From positions 1-6,406 of the forward strand of contig QFPW01000054.1 in the NCBI GenBank assembly GCA_003241785.1: a stretch of DNA of 6,406 bases. Direction: 5' to 3'. This DNA is from Rhodovulum sulfidophilum (GTDB lineage Bacteria; Pseudomonadota; Alphaproteobacteria; Rhodobacterales; Rhodobacteraceae). The position numbers and the translations under genes are program-made. This document shows, one piece after another, positions 5,678-6,406 of the stretch. The notes under the pieces were generated by a model. That model ran no database searches. It saw nothing but the letters and a program-made list of their open reading frames with translations, and was not told the origin of the DNA. Position 1 is the first letter of the stretch; each line of letters starts with the position of its first letter.

Positions 5678-6009
5678 AGTGCTCCCCTCTGCGATCGTCA
5701 CCCAGATAGCCGAATATGACCCCGCACGTTGCCGCGACAAGGGACGGCGACCGACCCCGCTCGCCGGGTACATGCGGCGCGGCCGCGTTCATCACGCGCC
5801 GAACACCTCTGTCAAGAACCGCGCGACGCGCCTCGCGAGGGATCTTTATGGGATTCCTATTTCTTCGCTGGGGGCGCCGTCTCGAATTCCTATGCCCCCG
5901 AAGGCATCTTCCGCCGCGTAGGGCCCGGAGTCATCCCGCGCATCCCGCGCCACGCTCCGGCCTCACAGCTGATGCACCACGCCGTCCTGGCGTGACGGAG
6001 GAGCCAACA
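5678..6009. other. Divergent intergenic region between the Acr3-like gene and kdpF
   Basis: I see no gene here. It should hold a leftward promoter for the permease gene and a rightward one for kdp. Leftward candidates are the pair at 5713-5740 (annotated separately) and a consensus TTGACA at 5815-5810 on the minus strand with only a poor -10 (ATGAAC, 5792-5787). For kdp I find no clear -35/-10. The octamer ATTCCTAT occurs at 5853-5860 and 5886-5893, 33 bp apart, in a locally AT-richer patch that might hold the kdp control region. A short stem, CACGCC/GGCGTG with a 5-base loop (5978-5994), ends just before the kdpF ribosome binding site GGAGGAG (5997-6003). Confidence 0.5.
5713..5740 (-). promoter_or_regulatory. 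Candidate promoter of the Acr3-like permease gene
   Basis: On the minus strand, TTGTCG (5740-5735) and CATATT (5718-5713) form a plausible -35/-10 pair 16 bases apart. Transcription would begin near 5706, upstream of the GTG at 5701 and the TTG at 5677 but downstream of the ATG at 5773, which agrees with the shorter protein. Neither hexamer is a perfect consensus and no operator-like dyad accompanies them. Confidence 0.35.
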
Positions 6010-6099
6010 ATGGTTTTCGATTACGCCCTCGGGGGCGCCGTGACGATTCTCGTCTCGGCCTACCTCGTCTATGCGCTGTTGCGCCCCGAGCGGTTCTGA
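6010..6099 (+). CDS. kdpF: KdpF, small subunit of the potassium P-type ATPase
   Basis: This 29-residue protein is a single membrane span (about 7-24) ending in LLRPERF. The YALLRPERF-type end is characteristic of KdpF, the small peptide that stabilises the KdpFABC potassium uptake complex in the inner membrane. The ribosome binding site GGAGGAG (5997-6003) is strong and well placed. It is too short for most automatic gene finders. As usual it is the first gene of the kdp operon, but the next gene is not kdpA. Confidence 0.92.
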   Translation: MVFDYALGGAVTILVSAYLVYALLRPERF

Positions 6100-6107
6100 G
6101 GCGCGCG

Positions 6108-6281
6108 ATGCGCGCGACGGTTCGCCCGGCCGGCGATCGACCGGAAGGCGATCGGCCGGTGGCAACGGCGGGCCAGGACGAGATCCCCACGGTCGCCGAC
6201 ATCCTTCGCACGACCGTCCTCGTCGTGGCCGTGCCCCTGCTGGTGCTTCGGGTCCTCGTCTGGGTCCTGACGGGCGCATGA
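6108..6281 (+). CDS. 57-residue single-span membrane protein in the kdpA position, unknown
   Basis: This ORF begins eight bases after the kdpF stop, where kdpA would normally begin. Its first 30 residues are hydrophilic, with a five-residue repeat GDRPE-GDRPV; then residues about 32-55 (ADILRTTVLVVAVPLLVLRV onward) form one membrane span. GAGG lies seven bases upstream of the ATG. I do not recognise it, and it does not look like either end of KdpA. In the DNA the repeat is GGCGATCG(A/G)CCGG at 6132-6144 and 6147-6159, period 15. It may be a small accessory subunit, a newly arisen peptide, or the fused remains of a deletion. The stop at 6281 is followed by 37 bases before kdpB. A real gene is supported by its position, third-position GC and the clean membrane span, not by homology. 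Confidence 0.55.
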   Translation: MRATVRPAGDRPEGDRPVATAGQDEIPTVADILRTTVLVVAVPLLVLRVLVWVLTGA

Positions 6282-6318
6282 CGGGCCGCGCCCGCCAACA
6301 CGTTTCTGGAGTTCGCTG

Positions 6319-6406
6319 ATGAGCCAGCACAAACCCGCGGGCGTCCTCGACGCGCGCATCCTCGGGCCCGCCCTGCGCGGCGCCTTTCTCAAGCTCGACC
6401 CGCGCA
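6319..6406 (+). CDS. kdpB: KdpB, potassium P-type ATPase catalytic subunit, 5' end only
   Basis: The window holds the first 29 codons and one further base. The residues MSQHKPAGVL, then DARILGPALRGAFLKLDPR, match the N-terminus of alphaproteobacterial KdpB, where an LDPR or LNPR motif precedes the first membrane span. KdpB is the ATP-hydrolysing subunit of the high-affinity potassium pump KdpFABC. CTGGAG at 6305-6310 is a good ribosome binding site. The phosphorylation motif and all membrane segments lie beyond the window, so an intact gene cannot be confirmed. Confidence 0.85.
   Translation, partial: MSQHKPAGVLDARILGPALRGAFLKLDPR

Noticed and set aside
4173..5795. Minus-strand open frame extending the Cys-Cys gene upstream to 5795
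   Set aside because: The extension runs antisense through the MerR-type gene and in another frame through the permease gene. The ribosome binding site at 4186-4181 and the MerR-type promoter place the true start at 4172.
5850..5870. Possible sigma-54 promoter before kdpF
   Set aside because: GG and GC elements are present, but the distance between them is 15 bases, not the required 10.
6108..6281. Small ORF as a truncated kdpA
   Set aside because: Neither its start nor its hydrophobic end resembles the termini of KdpA, and no GxG selectivity-type motif is present.

Overview
The window is a very GC-rich stretch, with almost every third codon position G or C. It comes most likely from an alphaproteobacterium. 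That placement is an inference from the KdpB N-terminus, the ChrB/ChrA pair and the MerR-type regulator, all of which resemble alphaproteobacterial versions. Nothing here fixes the genus, and no rRNA, tRNA, insertion sequence, integrase or CRISPR array is visible.

Layout, left to right. (1) Bases 1-405 hold no supportable gene but carry a likely promoter for what follows: a consensus TTGACA inside the loop of an 8-bp inverted repeat. (2) Bases 406-2612 are a two-gene chromate resistance operon: a rhodanese-ChrB fusion protein, then the chromate efflux transporter ChrA, with overlapping stop and start codons. It ends at a convergent hairpin (2624-2646). (3) Bases 2648-4172, minus strand, form a three-gene operon: a small Cys-Cys protein of unknown function, an exported thioredoxin-like protein, and a CcdA-type membrane electron carrier. 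A divergent MerR-family regulator (4245-4709, plus) faces it. Between them lies a 19-bp perfect dyad inside a 19-bp-spaced -35/-10 promoter directed at the three-gene operon, the layout typical of metal- or redox-sensing MerR proteins. (4) Bases 4712-5677, minus, encode an Acr3/bile-acid-sodium-symporter-type efflux permease, probably for arsenite. (5) From 6010 a potassium P-type ATPase operon begins: kdpF, then a 57-codon single-span membrane ORF, then the start of kdpB, which runs off the window. kdpA, normally between kdpF and kdpB, is not there.

Taken together, the first 5.7 kb is a metal and oxyanion resistance cluster. Chromate would be expelled by ChrA with help from the rhodanese-ChrB protein. 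A thiol-reactive metal or oxidant would be sensed by the MerR-type regulator, which would induce a system delivering cytoplasmic reducing power through CcdA to the exported thioredoxin. The Acr3-like permease would expel arsenite or a related species. The least ordinary parts are the MerR/Cys-Cys/thioredoxin/CcdA module and the kdp operon with a small membrane ORF where kdpA should be.
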